In this document: positions 6,198 to 7,322 of the stretch, one piece after another
Layout of the letters: each line of letters opens with the position of its first letter
How positions within the stretch are numbered: the stretch's first letter is position 1
NCBI GenBank assembly: GCA_024636395.1
Contig: JAGXHD010000178.1
Location: 1-7,322, forward strand
Reading direction: 5' to 3'
DNA from: Sulfitobacter sp.
Lineage (GTDB): Bacteria > Pseudomonadota > Alphaproteobacteria > Rhodobacterales > Rhodobacteraceae
DNA length: 7,322 nucleotides
Notes under the pieces: generated by a model
The model's input: the letters and a program-made list of their open reading frames with translations, nothing else
What the model was told of the DNA's origin: nothing
The model's database searches: none
Translations under genes and position numbers: made by a program

Positions 6198-7322
6198 TCA
6201 GAACAACCCTTCCACGTCCCCATCCGCGTTGAGCTTGATGCTCTCGGCCGAAGGTACGCGCGGCAGACCCGGCATGGTCATGATCTCGCCGCAGATCGCC
6301 ACGACAAACCCTGCTCCCGCACTCAGACGCACTTCGCGTACGGGTATGGTAAAACCGGTCGGCGCGCCGCGCATTTCGGGATCGGTGGTAAAGCTGTACT
6401 GCGTCTTTGCCATGCACACCGGTAGTTTACCGTATCCCTGATCTTCCCAGTCGCTCAGCTGCTTCAGGATCTTGTTGTCCATCACGGCCGCATCCGCGCG
6501 GTAGATCTTGGTCGCGATGGTATTGATCTTGTCGGCAAGGCTCATCTCGTCGGGGTAGATCGGCGCGAACTTCGCCTCGCCTTTCTCGACGGTCTCGACA
6601 ACTTTACGCGCCAGATCGGCGGACCCTTCCGAGCCGAGTTCCCAGTGCCGCGACAACACCGCCTCGGCGCCTTGGGTCGCCACATAGTCCTTGACCGCCT
6701 GCACTTCTGCGTCCGTATCCGTGACGAAATGATTGATCGCCACGACCACAGGCACACCAAAGGATTTCAGGTTCTCGATATGCCGCCCGAGGTTGGCACA
6801 GCCACTCTTGACCGCATCCACGTTCTCGGCGCCCAGATCGGCCTTGGGCACGCCGCCGTTCATCTTCATCGCGCGCACTGTAGCCACCAGCACCACGGCG
6901 GAGGGCGCGATACCCGCCTTGCGGCACTTGATGTTCAGGAACTTTTCCGCGCCCAGATCAGCCCCGAAGCCCGCCTCCGTTACGACGTAGTCCGCAAGTT
7001 TCAGCGCCGTCGTCGTCGCGATTACGGAGTTGCAGCCATGGGCGATGTTGGCAAACGGTCCACCGTGCACGAAGGCCGGATTGTTCTCCAGCGTCTGCAC
7101 GATATTGGGCTGCATCGCATCTTTGAGCAGCACAGTCATCGCGCCATCCGCCTTGATATCACGCGCATAGACCGGTGTCCGGTCACGGCGATACGCCACG
7201 ATCATCGCCCCCAGCCGCTCCTGCAAGTCGCCAAGGTTCTTGGCCAGACACAGGATCGCCATGACCTCGGAGGCCACGGTAATGTCAAAGCCCGCCTCGC
7301 GCGGGAAGCCGTTGGACACACC
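6198..7322 (-). CDS. fhs: Formate-tetrahydrofolate ligase (10-formyl-THF synthetase), C-terminal two thirds
   Basis: Fhs joins formate to tetrahydrofolate using ATP, giving 10-formyl-THF in the cytosol and so feeding C1 units to FolD and purine synthesis. The window holds the last 374 residues of a protein normally about 555 long; the N-terminus with the ATP-binding P-loop lies beyond the right edge. The fragment opens with GVSNGFPREAGFDITVASEVMAIL. It then shows NPAFVHGGPFANIAHGCNSV, EAGFGADLGAEKFLNIKCR, the family signature VATVRAMKMNGG, GVPVVVAINHF, and near the end KTQYSFTTDPEMRGAPTGF and GEIMTMPGLPRVPSAE. The C-terminus, GDVEGLF before TGA, is typical. No lesion is visible. It is upstream of folD on the same strand, a common C1-folate pairing in roseobacter-type genomes, where these enzymes serve oxidation or assimilation of C1 units from methylated compounds; the C1 source here is not shown by the window. 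Confidence 0.97.
   Translation of the reverse strand, partial: GVSNGFPREAGFDITVASEVMAILCLAKNLGDLQERLGAMIVAYRRDRTPVYARDIKADGAMTVLLKDAMQPNIVQTLENNPAFVHGGPFANIAHGCNSVIATTTALKLADYVVTEAGFGADLGAEKFLNIKCRKAGIAPSAVVLVATVRAMKMNGGVPKADLGAENVDAVKSGCANLGRHIENLKSFGVPVVVAINHFVTDTDAEVQAVKDYVATQGAEAVLSRHWELGSEGSADLARKVVETVEKGEAKFAPIYPDEMSLADKINTIATKIYRADAAVMDNKILKQLSDWEDQGYGKLPVCMAKTQYSFTTDPEMRGAPTGFTIPVREVRLSAGAGFVVAICGEIMTMPGLPRVPSAESIKLNADGDVEGLF

Overview
The window reads as chromosomal DNA of a high-GC alphaproteobacterium, most likely of the Rhodobacteraceae/Roseobacter group. This rests on the strong G/C third-position bias, the close protein resemblance of FolD, Fhs and PdeM to forms I associate with that group, and the pairing of a PdeM-type phosphoesterase with an Lhr-Core-type helicase. 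The assignment is inference; no rRNA or other marker gene is present.

Layout. Positions 1-5030 carry genes on the + strand. They are the C-terminal part of an AAA+ ATPase cut by the left edge, a 3-hydroxyisobutyrate-dehydrogenase-family oxidoreductase with a GTG start, a ligase-associated DEXH helicase (Lhr-Core type), its usual partner the metallophosphoesterase PdeM, and a PaaI-type hotdog thioesterase that follows PdeM after 3 bases. Positions 5191-7322 carry two genes on the - strand: fhs (formate-tetrahydrofolate ligase, cut by the right edge), followed downstream by folD. The two gene groups converge at about 5031-5190. That gap holds what looks like the decayed C-terminal end of a DUF2306-type membrane protein.

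How the genes work together. The helicase and PdeM are two parts of a DNA-repair cassette that in many bacteria also contains an ATP-dependent DNA ligase and a ligase-associated exonuclease; neither of these is in the window. Fhs and FolD together convert formate plus tetrahydrofolate to 10-formyl-THF and interconvert 10-formyl-, methenyl- and methylene-THF, the standard C1-folate module. The dehydrogenase, the thioesterase and the AAA+ ATPase have no evident link to either module.

The most notable feature is a lesion. The helicase gene is broken by a one-base frameshift at about 2181-2190, between its two RecA-like domains, while both halves are otherwise fully open with all core motifs intact. 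It is either a very recent pseudogene, a sequencing or assembly error, or (least likely) a recoded gene. I found no CRISPR array, mobile element, tRNA, rRNA or convincing new system. The remaining findings are modest: a gene relic, paired hairpins between fhs and folD, and a hairpin over a ribosome-binding site.
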